Source: Prolixibacteraceae bacterium (GTDB taxonomy: Bacteria > Bacteroidota > Bacteroidia > Bacteroidales > Prolixibacteraceae). From it: 33,647 bases of DNA. The DNA lies in contig JANXYV010000176.1 in the NCBI GenBank assembly GCA_025355875.1, positions 1-33,647 of the forward strand. Direction: 5' to 3'. Positions 8,990 through 17,054 of the stretch are shown piece by piece. Position 1 is the first letter of the stretch, and every line of letters starts with the position of its first letter. The position numbers and the translations under genes are program-made. The notes under the pieces were generated by a model, which saw only the letters and a program-made list of their open reading frames with translations, searched no databases and had not been told where the DNA came from.

Positions 8990-10618
8990 TTAATCTGTTG
9001 AATCTTGAAATGGAATTTTGAAAATAAATTTACTGCCAGTTCCTTGTTCGCTTTCAACCCAGATTGTTCCATTGTGTTTGTCGATAAACTCTCTGCAAAG
9101 GATCAGTCCAAGTCCGCTTCCAACTTCATCTGCTGTTCCGGGTAGTGAAACTCCTCCATTTATCTGAAAAATCCTCTTTCTTGTTTCTTCACTCATACCA
9201 GTTCCCATATCCGAAATCATCACTTCGATCTGATCATTTTTTTCTATTGCATTGACGGTAATCATTCCTCCCGGGTAAGAATATTTTATAGCATTACTAA
9301 TCAGGTTTCTGAAAATGGACGTTATCATATTGGTATCGGCAAACACCTTCTGTTCATCAGAGACCAGAATATTCAGATCAATTTGCTTGACTTGCAATGC
9401 TGATCCTAAAGTTTCTTCAACACCCCGGATTATGGGCAGAAGTTTCTGGATGAATGGCTGAAATGATATATTACCTGTCTGAATTTTAGCCCAAACCAAA
9501 AGGTTATCCAATAACTTCAGCGTCTTCTGTGCATCAATATTAATAAGCTTAAGATAACTTTTCTTTTCTGAATCATTCATCACATCAAATTGATTTTGCA
9601 AAAGATCTAGAAATCCAAGTATGCTATTAAAAGGGCTACGTAAATCATGAGCAATAATTGAAAAGAACTTATCTTTGGTAGCAACCAGGTCGGTCAGTCT
9701 TTTTTCATTTTCCGCCAAACTAGTAGCCAAAGCCCTGAATTTTTCTTCACTTTTGCGTAAATCCTCTTCTATTTTTTTTCGTTTTGTAATGTCGTTTACA
9801 ATGAGTTGTAGAGCAGGCAAATCGTGGAATTTTGCGGAGGTAACAGTGATTTCAGCATCATATTCCGAGCCGTCAGGTCGCACCAGTTTATCTTCAAATG
9901 TACCAACAGATTTTCCATCAGCAACTTCCTTAAATTTCTTTAATACCTGCTTTTTTGATTCCGGATGAATAATTTTCTCTACATTTTCACCATCCAGCTT
10001 TGATTCAGAATTTCCACATAATATCATTTTTCCAGCCAAATTTACGAAAGCAAATTCATTATCCTGAAGAATGGCCACCCCTGATGGAATTGATTGAATC
10101 AGACCCTGAAACTGTTCTTCCTTTTGTCGGAAGTTTTCTTCGGTTAACTTATATTTGGTAATATCCTGGATAGTCCCATAAGAACGGATTGGGTGCCCTT
10201 CCTGATCAAAATCAGTATTGCAAATTTCGTTGATCCATTTGATCCGGCCATCATCAAAAAGTAACCGGTAGTTGATTTCCATCGGCTTAAATGTTTTCTT
10301 CAGATTTTCCTGGGTCTGATTTTTTAAATCCCGATCATCAGGATGCACCATTTCAATGAAACTGGCGTAATTTGCCCCATACTTTCGGGCATCTAATTCA
10401 AGTATCTCAAAGACTCCATCCGACCATATCAATTGGTTGTACTCCTGATCTAGAAACCAACGTGCCATATGGGCATTTATCTGAGATTTTTTTAAGAATT
10501 TCAAATTAATTTCCTCATCACGCGGATCGGCAAACACGATCTCATATGGTTCTTGTTCTGGCAAAATACTCAGTTCAGGATCAATTGGTGACAAATTTTT
10601 GTTTTTAAGTTTTTTCAT
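8990..10618 (-). CDS. PAS-domain sensor histidine kinase
   Basis: First gene of the two-component operon; 542 residues, no transmembrane segment. After about 45 polar residues come two PAS domains (about 50-158, PAS_3-like with a PAC end YGTIQDITKYK, and 168-285 ending QLIVNDITKRK). A short coiled coil leads to the HisKA helix, with H324 in IIAHDLRSPFNSILGF. The ATPase domain has its N-box at RNLISNAIKYSYPGG, then SDMGTGM and GSGLGLILC. The kinase has no receiver of its own; a plausible relay is from this kinase to the receiver of the downstream kinase or straight to the sigma-54 regulator. The signal is unknown. Confidence 0.92.
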   Translation of the reverse strand: MKKLKNKNLSPIDPELSILPEQEPYEIVFADPRDEEINLKFLKKSQINAHMARWFLDQEYNQLIWSDGVFEILELDARKYGANYASFIEMVHPDDRDLKNQTQENLKKTFKPMEINYRLLFDDGRIKWINEICNTDFDQEGHPIRSYGTIQDITKYKLTEENFRQKEEQFQGLIQSIPSGVAILQDNEFAFVNLAGKMILCGNSESKLDGENVEKIIHPESKKQVLKKFKEVADGKSVGTFEDKLVRPDGSEYDAEITVTSAKFHDLPALQLIVNDITKRKKIEEDLRKSEEKFRALATSLAENEKRLTDLVATKDKFFSIIAHDLRSPFNSILGFLDLLQNQFDVMNDSEKKSYLKLINIDAQKTLKLLDNLLVWAKIQTGNISFQPFIQKLLPIIRGVEETLGSALQVKQIDLNILVSDEQKVFADTNMITSIFRNLISNAIKYSYPGGMITVNAIEKNDQIEVMISDMGTGMSEETRKRIFQINGGVSLPGTADEVGSGLGLILCREFIDKHNGTIWVESEQGTGSKFIFKIPFQDSTD

Positions 10619-10715
10619 GATGCAATGTAATTAATCCGGTTAAAATTTTGTGTTTGGTAGCTGCAATTCAGTATTTTAATTTACGAAAAAAATGGATTCA
10701 GGAAATGAAAAATGT

Positions 10716-12698
10716 TCAGTTTTTCGTTCCGTCAATGATTCTGCAATGAATTAAATCGTCAATATTCGAAATGATAGGTTCTGCAATGAATATTTTATAC
10801 AAAAGTTGAGTCGAAAGAATGGCTGCAATCGCCATCTGATCCACTTCTGCTACTATGTTTTGTCGCCTTGTTTTGGCGATCAGAGCATCTACTTTGATAA
10901 GGTTAAATATTCCAAATGATTTCAACAAATCTGCTGAAAGTACCTCGTTGATATAATTTGGAGCTCCGTCTTGACCAAGAATACTTGCAATGGGCGCACG
11001 GTATGGTTGTTTTGGTCTGTTCGTAATAGAATTTGGTATTTTTCCCTGACTTAGTTTTTTCAGGATAAACTTTTCATTCAAGCAATTTAGTTTCTGATTG
11101 TCTGGCAATTGGGAACAAAACTCGATAACGCGGTAATCCAAAAACGGATATCTCCCCTCGACGGAATTACCCATTGCCATCCGGTCGCCTTGAGAGGATA
11201 GCAAATATCCTGACATGAAGATCGTTGCCTCGAGATATTGAGATTTCGCCAAATCGCTCCATTTTTCAAAATGGTCAGGCAGGGTCTTGTAAACTTCATT
11301 GATCGGGTTATCGTTCTTTATTCTGTCAGCAAAATCGTCAGAAAGAAAAGACTTAATCCGGCTTGTGTTATTCCAACGCAGAATATGCGAATAGAGCGGG
11401 TCATCTGTTTCGTTCAGCTTATAGCCAAAGAACATTTTTAATGCAAAGTCAGGAGCGTCTTGCAGACGCTGCAGATAAGGATATAGTTTTGTCAACAGTT
11501 TGGGCCTGGATTTCGAATTTGGCTCATTAGCCCAAAATCTTCTGATTTTTGCTTCTTTGAAGATGTTATAACCTGCCAGAAATTCATCGGCACCTTCTCC
11601 AGTTATGACTACTTTGATGTTACTTTCACGAACCTTCTTTGAAAGCAGAAACATGGGAATCGGCGATGTGCGCAATATCGGAAATTCGGTATGCCATACT
11701 GTTTCAGCAAAATTGTCTGCTATTTCGTCGGTTGTGCAAGTGAAGGCTGTGTGATTGGTGTTAAAAAACCTGGCAGCCTCTTCCTGATAGGCAGTTTCAT
11801 CAAATGCTTTATCTTTGAAACCAATCGAAAAGGTATTGAGTACTTGTGGATCAATATCTTTGATGTATGCAGTGGTTACACTCGAATCTAAACCACCACT
11901 TAAATAGGCCCCAACAGGAACATCTGCTTTTAACCGAATCTTCACTGCATCATGTAATAATTCATCGAATTCTTCGAGAGAATCAGACAGGGTAGTGGCT
12001 TGTAATTCTTCTCGCGAAGGAAAGTTTAGGCTCCAGTATTTCTCAAATTGAATTCCTTCTGAATTCACGCACATAAAATGCCCTGGCTGTAATTCGAAAA
12101 TATTTGTAAATGGAGTTTTTGGAGTCAATGTGGTCCAGAAAGTAAAAATTTGTGCCAGATTATCCGGATTGAGAGATCTTTCAATCTGATCGAGGGAAAA
12201 AAGTCCTTTTATTTCTGAACAAAAAGCAAATGCACCATTTTGCGACCAGTAAAACAAAGGCCGGATGCCAACCCTGTCGCGGGCAAGGAACAACTCTTTC
12301 TTGACCTTATCCCAAATACAGAAAGCAAACTGACCATTAAACTGTTTCAGACAATCCGAACCATACAGGGCAAACATCTGAACAACCACCTCTGTATCAC
12401 AGTTTGTTTTAAGTCGTATCCCTTTCTTTAGCAAATCGGTTCTTAATTGCGGAAAGTTGAATATTTCGCCATTATAAACTATCCAGAATCGCTCGGTTTC
12501 ATCTGCCATAGGCTGCTGCCCGGATGATAGATCAATGATGCTGAGCCGGACACTGCCAATTCCAAGATTCCGGTCCAGATAAATTCCACTTTCATCGGGT
12601 CCACGGTGCCGGATCAAAGAAAGCATTTTCTTCACATTTCTTTCGGTAGAAGGCTCTTTTATCGATTGGTAGTTATAAACTCCAGCAATTCCACACAT
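10716..12698 (-). CDS. asnB: AsnB-type glutamine-dependent amidotransferase (asparagine synthetase family)
   Basis: Family members hydrolyse glutamine in an N-terminal Ntn domain, pass ammonia through a channel and amidate an acyl-adenylate, classically aspartate to asparagine. The nucleophile Cys2 is present (MCGIAG), as are RHRGPD at 30-35, YNGEIFN at 75-81, NGQFAF and the RDRVGIRPL motif. The synthetase domain has the PP-loop SGGLDSS at 267-273 and GEGADEFLAGY. At 660 residues it is about 100 longer than E. coli AsnB, closer to the amidotransferases found in polysaccharide and exosortase-associated clusters. It ends an apparent operon with a NadE-like enzyme, an ACP and an acyl ligase, 73 bases after the ligase, so the substrate may be a carrier-bound or sugar-linked acid rather than free aspartate. 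Family certain, substrate uncertain. Confidence 0.88.
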   Translation of the reverse strand: MCGIAGVYNYQSIKEPSTERNVKKMLSLIRHRGPDESGIYLDRNLGIGSVRLSIIDLSSGQQPMADETERFWIVYNGEIFNFPQLRTDLLKKGIRLKTNCDTEVVVQMFALYGSDCLKQFNGQFAFCIWDKVKKELFLARDRVGIRPLFYWSQNGAFAFCSEIKGLFSLDQIERSLNPDNLAQIFTFWTTLTPKTPFTNIFELQPGHFMCVNSEGIQFEKYWSLNFPSREELQATTLSDSLEEFDELLHDAVKIRLKADVPVGAYLSGGLDSSVTTAYIKDIDPQVLNTFSIGFKDKAFDETAYQEEAARFFNTNHTAFTCTTDEIADNFAETVWHTEFPILRTSPIPMFLLSKKVRESNIKVVITGEGADEFLAGYNIFKEAKIRRFWANEPNSKSRPKLLTKLYPYLQRLQDAPDFALKMFFGYKLNETDDPLYSHILRWNNTSRIKSFLSDDFADRIKNDNPINEVYKTLPDHFEKWSDLAKSQYLEATIFMSGYLLSSQGDRMAMGNSVEGRYPFLDYRVIEFCSQLPDNQKLNCLNEKFILKKLSQGKIPNSITNRPKQPYRAPIASILGQDGAPNYINEVLSADLLKSFGIFNLIKVDALIAKTRRQNIVAEVDQMAIAAILSTQLLYKIFIAEPIISNIDDLIHCRIIDGTKN

Positions 12699-12771
12699 AA
12701 TTTTATTTTTCTTTCACCAAATCGGAAAATATCCGACAGGTTGATCTGTTTTGCTCCTGAAAACTTGGCAG

Positions 12772-14340
12772 TTATGAACTGATCATTCTTTTCAGTTCTT
12801 TTTTATCAATCTTACCATTACTGCTTTTAGGCATTTCCTGTACAAAAACTATTTTTTGAGGTACCATAAATGGTTCTAGTTGCGACATACAATTTCGTTG
12901 AATTTCCTTGTCATTAATTTGTACCTGATCGTGCAGAGTGACATATGCTACAATCGCTTCACCCAGAATGACATCAGGAATACCAAAAACTGCTACTTCT
13001 TTAATTCCTTCAATCTTGTAAATGACGTTCTCAACTTCTATCGGACTTACTTTCTCTCCCCTTGTTTTAATGATATCATCATTTCTTCCCTGAAAGTACA
13101 AGAAACCTTCTTCATCCATTTTGAATAAATCATGGGCACATAAAATCCGTTCTCCGGGCAAAAAGCCAGGTTTTAACATGTCATTGCTTAATTCTTCGTT
13201 ATTCCAATAGCCAGCCATAACATGAGGTCCACGAACATGAAGAATTCCTGTTTCGCCGTGAAATACCGGTTTGCCATTGTCCGATAAAAGAAATACCTCA
13301 GTACCTGGAATTGCCTTGCCGACAGAATTTGGTTTTTCATCAATTAATTCAGGCTCCAAATAGCTGACCCTTTTACATTCCGTCAAACCATACATTTTAA
13401 AAATCAGTGCATTAGGGAATATTTTTTTTAATTCAGAAACAAATTCTTCAGGAAGTGCCGCAGCAGTGTTGGTTATTTTGGTGATACAATCAAATTTAAT
13501 TCCTGTCTTTTTATGAGTAGCAATCATCATTGCATAGATAGAAGGTACCCCGGGGAAGACGGTCGGTTTTAATTTCTCAATATGCCGGAATATGGTTGGC
13601 GGAAAATTAAACGACTGTTCTATAATAAGAGTTCCTCCTATGCTTACAGACATTAAAAGCTGGTAAAGCCCGTAGTCAAATGCCAAAGGCAGAACAAGCA
13701 TGATGCGTTCGACTTCGGTCAACCGCAAATATTCAATGAGACTCCATGAGGTAAAAACCATGGATTGGTGAGTCATCATAACACCTTTGGGAAAACCGGT
13801 ACTTCCAGAAGTATAGATCAGTGCTGCCAGATCATTCGGGATGATCTTCGGTAAGACAGTATTTTCGTAGGTTTTTAAGAGGACTTCATCAAAATCAGTA
13901 GATTCAAAAATCGTATCATGTTGCAATTCCTTTTTTCCTGAAAGAATTATCTCACTTACCTCATTTGGACCTTCCAAAGACTGAGACAATTCATGAAGAA
14001 GCTGACTTTCTGAAATTACTCCTTTCGCTCCACAATCATTTAAGATGAAGTTAAATTTGTTCGCTTTAGTTTGAGGATTAACGACCAAAAAAACACCGCC
14101 AGCAAAGGTAATTCCATAAATGGATACAATGCATTCCCAGGAATTATTCATGAAAATGGCCACACGATCACCTTTTTGAATTCCAGAATCAACCAGGTGG
14201 AAAGCTAATTTTTCAGCACTTTCCTTTAGGTCGGTATATGAAAACTCCTTTTCCTTAAAGATTGCACAAGTTTTTAATGGATGGTTCTGATAAGAGAACT
14301 CCAATGCTTCCCCCAATAAGCGTTGCGGTCTGGAGATCAT
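12772..14340 (-). CDS. AMP-forming acyl/aryl ligase (acyl-CoA synthetase family)
   Basis: ANL-superfamily adenylating enzyme of 522 residues that activates a carboxylic acid with ATP and passes it to a thiol. The P-loop YTSGSTGFPKG is at 176-186, A5 is MYGLTECKR, the A7/A8 hinge runs DLFKMDEEGFLYFQGRNDD then IIKTRGEKVSP, and the catalytic A10 lysine is K510 in SSNGKIDKKEL. All catalytic parts look intact. The ACP gene ends only 18 bases upstream, so the likely thiol acceptor is the phosphopantetheine of that ACP rather than CoA. The arrangement recalls the exosortase-associated acyl-CoA ligase genes of EPS clusters, but no exosortase is in the window. The acid substrate cannot be read from the sequence. 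Confidence 0.9.
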   Translation of the reverse strand: MISRPQRLLGEALEFSYQNHPLKTCAIFKEKEFSYTDLKESAEKLAFHLVDSGIQKGDRVAIFMNNSWECIVSIYGITFAGGVFLVVNPQTKANKFNFILNDCGAKGVISESQLLHELSQSLEGPNEVSEIILSGKKELQHDTIFESTDFDEVLLKTYENTVLPKIIPNDLAALIYTSGSTGFPKGVMMTHQSMVFTSWSLIEYLRLTEVERIMLVLPLAFDYGLYQLLMSVSIGGTLIIEQSFNFPPTIFRHIEKLKPTVFPGVPSIYAMMIATHKKTGIKFDCITKITNTAAALPEEFVSELKKIFPNALIFKMYGLTECKRVSYLEPELIDEKPNSVGKAIPGTEVFLLSDNGKPVFHGETGILHVRGPHVMAGYWNNEELSNDMLKPGFLPGERILCAHDLFKMDEEGFLYFQGRNDDIIKTRGEKVSPIEVENVIYKIEGIKEVAVFGIPDVILGEAIVAYVTLHDQVQINDKEIQRNCMSQLEPFMVPQKIVFVQEMPKSSNGKIDKKELKRMISS

Positions 14341-14358
14341 ATATTTGCCTCTGCTTGT

Positions 14359-14631
14359 TTAAGTTGATAAACAATTTGCTAACTGGATCTTGCGTGAAAC
14401 GAACTGAGCGATAGCATCGATTGACTCAAAGTTTGCTTCAATAAGTTCATTATCAGTAGCTGAAATTGAAAAACTATCTTCAATGAAATCAATGATCGAA
14501 ATAAAACCCATAGAATCCATAATACCCTGGGCAAAAATAAGAGTATCATTCTGAACCTGTTCAGCGGGAATATACGAAGTATTTATGATAAATTGTCTGA
14601 CTTTCTCTTGAACCTGATGTAAATTATTCAT
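14359..14631 (-). CDS. Stand-alone acyl carrier protein
   Basis: A 90-residue acidic helical protein with the phosphopantetheine attachment motif DSMGFISIIDFIE; Ser40 is the expected attachment site. The motif is the D-S-M/L-G form, and the surrounding helices fit the PP-binding fold (VQNDTLIFAQGIMDS before, FESIDAIAQFV after). It is not the fatty-acid AcpP, which would have DSLD or DSLDTVELVM and sit next to fabF. Its genes on either side, a NadE-like enzyme 45 bases upstream and an adenylating ligase 18 bases downstream, suggest that it carries the ligase product for transfer or amidation. Needs a phosphopantetheinyl transferase encoded elsewhere. Confidence 0.88.
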   Translation of the reverse strand: MNNLHQVQEKVRQFIINTSYIPAEQVQNDTLIFAQGIMDSMGFISIIDFIEDSFSISATDNELIEANFESIDAIAQFVSRKIQLANCLST

Positions 14632-14676
14632 AACTTTTTGATTATCATTTATATAAATTGATTACTATTTTTGAAA

Positions 14677-15669
14677 TTAATAGGTAATTGCCGCCATTCT
14701 TAAATATTCAGTTGTCTTTTGCTTCCTCCTTAGATTATTGTAAATTAATACTATTTCTTCTGCTTTTTTATTTAAAACCCTTCCAACTTCGTCTGCAGAA
14801 ATCTCATTTTCTAGGCCATACCAGATTAAATCCATTTCCTGATAAGGCATCTGAAAGAAAAACTCTTCCTGAGTTTGCTCAGCGGTGTACGTATCCGAAG
14901 TGGGTGTCCGGTTAATAATTTCCCTGGGGATCTCTAAATATTCAGCCAATTGATATACCTGGGATTTATATAAATGTGCAATAGGCATAATATCGGCCCC
15001 GCCATCACCATTTTTTACAAAAAAACCTTGTTCAACTTCATGCTTGTTAGGAGTGCCAATCATAGCATAGTGCATACGTTCAGCATGATAATACAACATC
15101 GACATTCTCGAACGCTGTTTAAAATTGGATGCAGCTACAATCTGAAGATATTCCTTAACCGGCAAGATTTTTCTTTTTTCAATTCCCTCCCAGTTGATGA
15201 TTGTGATCGAGAAAACCGGAGGTAAAAACTGACTCAATCCACTATGGTTGATCCCAATTTTCATCTTGTAATCTTTAGGATTATATTCCGGAAATACATT
15301 GGCAACTGCGGCATCTCTTCGTTCATAACAACCAAAACCATCCAACGCGCCGGTAATATTTTCTTCAATGGTCTGAACCCCGAATTTATTTGCGAGTTTT
15401 AAGGCCAATTCCTTACTTTCAGGGCTGGAATCTCTTTCAGGTAGCATTATTCCTGTAACTTTATCCGCTCCCAGCGCATTTACAGCCAGAGCAAGAGTTA
15501 CAGACGAATCAATCCCTCCGCTAATCCCGATTACTGCACCTTTTCGTTTCAGAACTCTTAAAATGTCGTCCTTAAGTTTTCCTGAAATTCGGGTTACTTC
15601 TTTTTCAACACTTTCAAAGTTTAATATGTTTTCCGAAAATGGTTTTAATGTATTGTTTTTCAGTACCAT
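14677..15669 (-). CDS. NadE-like ATP-pyrophosphatase (NAD synthetase paralogue)
   Basis: A 330-residue protein of the NH3-dependent NAD+ synthetase family. The PP-loop ISGGIDSSV and a NadE-like block TPNKHEVEQGFF then KNGDGGADIMPIAHLYKSQ are clear. It has no glutaminase (nitrilase) domain. It departs from standard NadE in two ways: an insertion of roughly 50 residues between about 100 and 170, and the late loop reading TPTSDTYTAEQTQEEFFF where classic short NadE has TPTADL followed by an acidic DE-rich loop. It begins the apparent operon nadE-like/ACP/ligase/AsnB. It may be a true NAD synthetase, but the context suggests a paralogue that amidates or ligates an adenylated acid in the cassette pathway. 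The product name is therefore a family call only. Confidence 0.8.
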   Translation of the reverse strand: MVLKNNTLKPFSENILNFESVEKEVTRISGKLKDDILRVLKRKGAVIGISGGIDSSVTLALAVNALGADKVTGIMLPERDSSPESKELALKLANKFGVQTIEENITGALDGFGCYERRDAAVANVFPEYNPKDYKMKIGINHSGLSQFLPPVFSITIINWEGIEKRKILPVKEYLQIVAASNFKQRSRMSMLYYHAERMHYAMIGTPNKHEVEQGFFVKNGDGGADIMPIAHLYKSQVYQLAEYLEIPREIINRTPTSDTYTAEQTQEEFFFQMPYQEMDLIWYGLENEISADEVGRVLNKKAEEIVLIYNNLRRKQKTTEYLRMAAITY

Positions 15670-16273
15670 AGCAATAATACTCTTTAGATTGGGTGGGCAA
15701 ACAGATTAATTTTATTGAATGTTATGGTTAGAGTTTTCAGAATAAAGGAATCAAACATCATCAGCTAAAAATATTACTTTTAATCAAAGTAAATCCTACT
15801 GTTATCCACATTAACTGTTTGATAACACCATTTTTTAACTATTTTCAAGAATAAAGGCATCAAGATAAGTACTTCTCGTCTGGATACTAAAATGTTGGTC
15901 ATTATTCTTAACGATTCTATGAATGAAATTATTACTAACCTAAACAATGAAGAAATCGGTGAAACCAAAATTTTCAATTGATAACCAATAACAATTCAGC
16001 TCGCATAAAGTTAACGTGATTTGGTCGATAAGATTCTTATTTTTGATCATTCAGAAAGCGAGTTTGATAAATGATAACGTACTTTGAAGACTTTCTTTGC
16101 AATTCAGAAAAAAGAAAGGAATTAATTTGAGATTCATGAATGGTGCAAAAATTACTTCGACAATAGCAGTTTAGACTTTCCAAGTTCTCAATTTAAAAGT
16201 ATTTTGATGGAAGCTAATTGTCGAAATTTAGAGAGACATGAGAAATCCCTTATCTTTGGTGCAAACTTACAAG
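15670..16273. other. AT-rich gap of about 600 bases with no convincing gene
   Basis: No reading frame with recognisable domains lies here. The longest open stretches are about 65 codons, and the minus-strand one (15780-15977) has no similarity I can recognise. On the plus strand the frame starting at 15826 contains protein-like pieces (for example DLVDKILIFDHSESEFDK near 16018-16071), but it holds seven stops in about 150 codons, close to what AT-rich DNA gives by chance. It could be a badly decayed gene. The right end holds the cmk promoter; the left end must hold the promoter of the NadE-like operon, which I could not define. Confidence 0.5.
16227..16258 (+). promoter_or_regulatory. Bacteroidetes-type promoter for cmk
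   Basis: TATCTTTG at 16251-16258 fits the TAnnTTTG -7 consensus exactly, and TTTA at 16227-16230 lies 20 bases upstream in the place of the -33 TTTG box (3 of 4). Transcription would start near 16265, just before the ATG at 16274. This makes the in-frame ATG at 16238 too early to be used. Confidence 0.65.
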
Positions 16274-16975
16274 ATGACTAATCATAAAATCACTGTTGCC
16301 ATCGATGGACATTCTTCCTGCGGAAAAAGTACGATTGCCAAAGCTTTGGCTGCCCGACTCGGATATGCTTATATTGACAGCGGAGCTATGTATCGTGCAG
16401 TTACCCTGTATGCTATGAGGTACAAACTGGTAAACAGCGGGAACGTGAAAGTACAGGAACTGATCGGTGTATTAACCGAAATTAAGATTGAATTCAAGTA
16501 CAATCCTTCAACACAAAAGAGTGAAACATACTTGAATGGCGAAAATGTTGAAGATGAAATCAGACAATTGACGGTTTCTCAAAATGTCAGTCCGATTGCA
16601 GCAATTCCTCAGATTCGTGAGGCAATGGTTCAACTTCAGAAAGAAATGGGTAAGAATAAAGGAATTGTGATGGATGGAAGAGACATTGGCACGGTCGTTT
16701 TTCCAGATGCGGAGTTGAAACTTTTTGTAACTGCCAGGTCTGAAATACGCGCCAAACGCCGCTTTGACGAGTTGACCAATAAAGGTGAAACAGTCTCGCT
16801 TGCTGATATTTTACACAATATTGAGGAAAGAGACCGAATTGATTCGACAAGGGAAGCAAGTCCACTTCGAAAGGCTGCCGACGCATTGATTTTGGATAAC
16901 AGCAACATGAATCAGGAAGAACAATTGGACTGGGTGATGAGGAAAGTAAGGGAGCGATTGGAAGGAAATTTTTAG
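16274..16975 (+). CDS. cmk: Cytidylate (CMP/dCMP) kinase
   Basis: Phosphorylates CMP and dCMP to the diphosphates with ATP; it also recycles the CMP released when CMP-Kdo-type sugars are transferred. The 233 residues match the family. The P-loop DGHSSCGKST is at 11-20, followed by the family signature IDSGAMYRAVTLYA, and later MDGRDIGTVVFPDAELK and the lid region KRRFDEL. I chose the ATG at 16274 over the in-frame ATG at 16238 because a TATCTTTG -7 box lies between them and because the family starts a few residues before the P-loop strand. Followed 79 bases later by ispH in the same direction, the usual Bacteroidetes neighbourhood of core metabolic genes. Confidence 0.94.
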   Translation: MTNHKITVAIDGHSSCGKSTIAKALAARLGYAYIDSGAMYRAVTLYAMRYKLVNSGNVKVQELIGVLTEIKIEFKYNPSTQKSETYLNGENVEDEIRQLTVSQNVSPIAAIPQIREAMVQLQKEMGKNKGIVMDGRDIGTVVFPDAELKLFVTARSEIRAKRRFDELTNKGETVSLADILHNIEERDRIDSTREASPLRKAADALILDNSNMNQEEQLDWVMRKVRERLEGNF

Positions 16976-17054
16976 ATATCGATTTGAGGGCATTCAGGCA
17001 GCGATATGTTCTTCACAGTGACGTAATAAATATTGAAGGCTATAAAAAGAACAA

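Noticed and set aside
12722-12736. Small hairpin TCGGA/TCCGA between the acyl ligase and asnB
   Set aside because: Only a 5-bp stem and 5-base loop without a T tract; expected by chance and unlikely to end transcription inside the cassette.
15780-15977. 65-codon open frame on the minus strand in the AT-rich gap
   Set aside because: Composition is hydrophobic and irregular, no start signal or domain is recognisable, and the gap shows no coding pattern.
16238-16273. Twelve-residue N-terminal extension of cmk
   Set aside because: The promoter -7 box lies inside it, and the family begins just before the P-loop strand.
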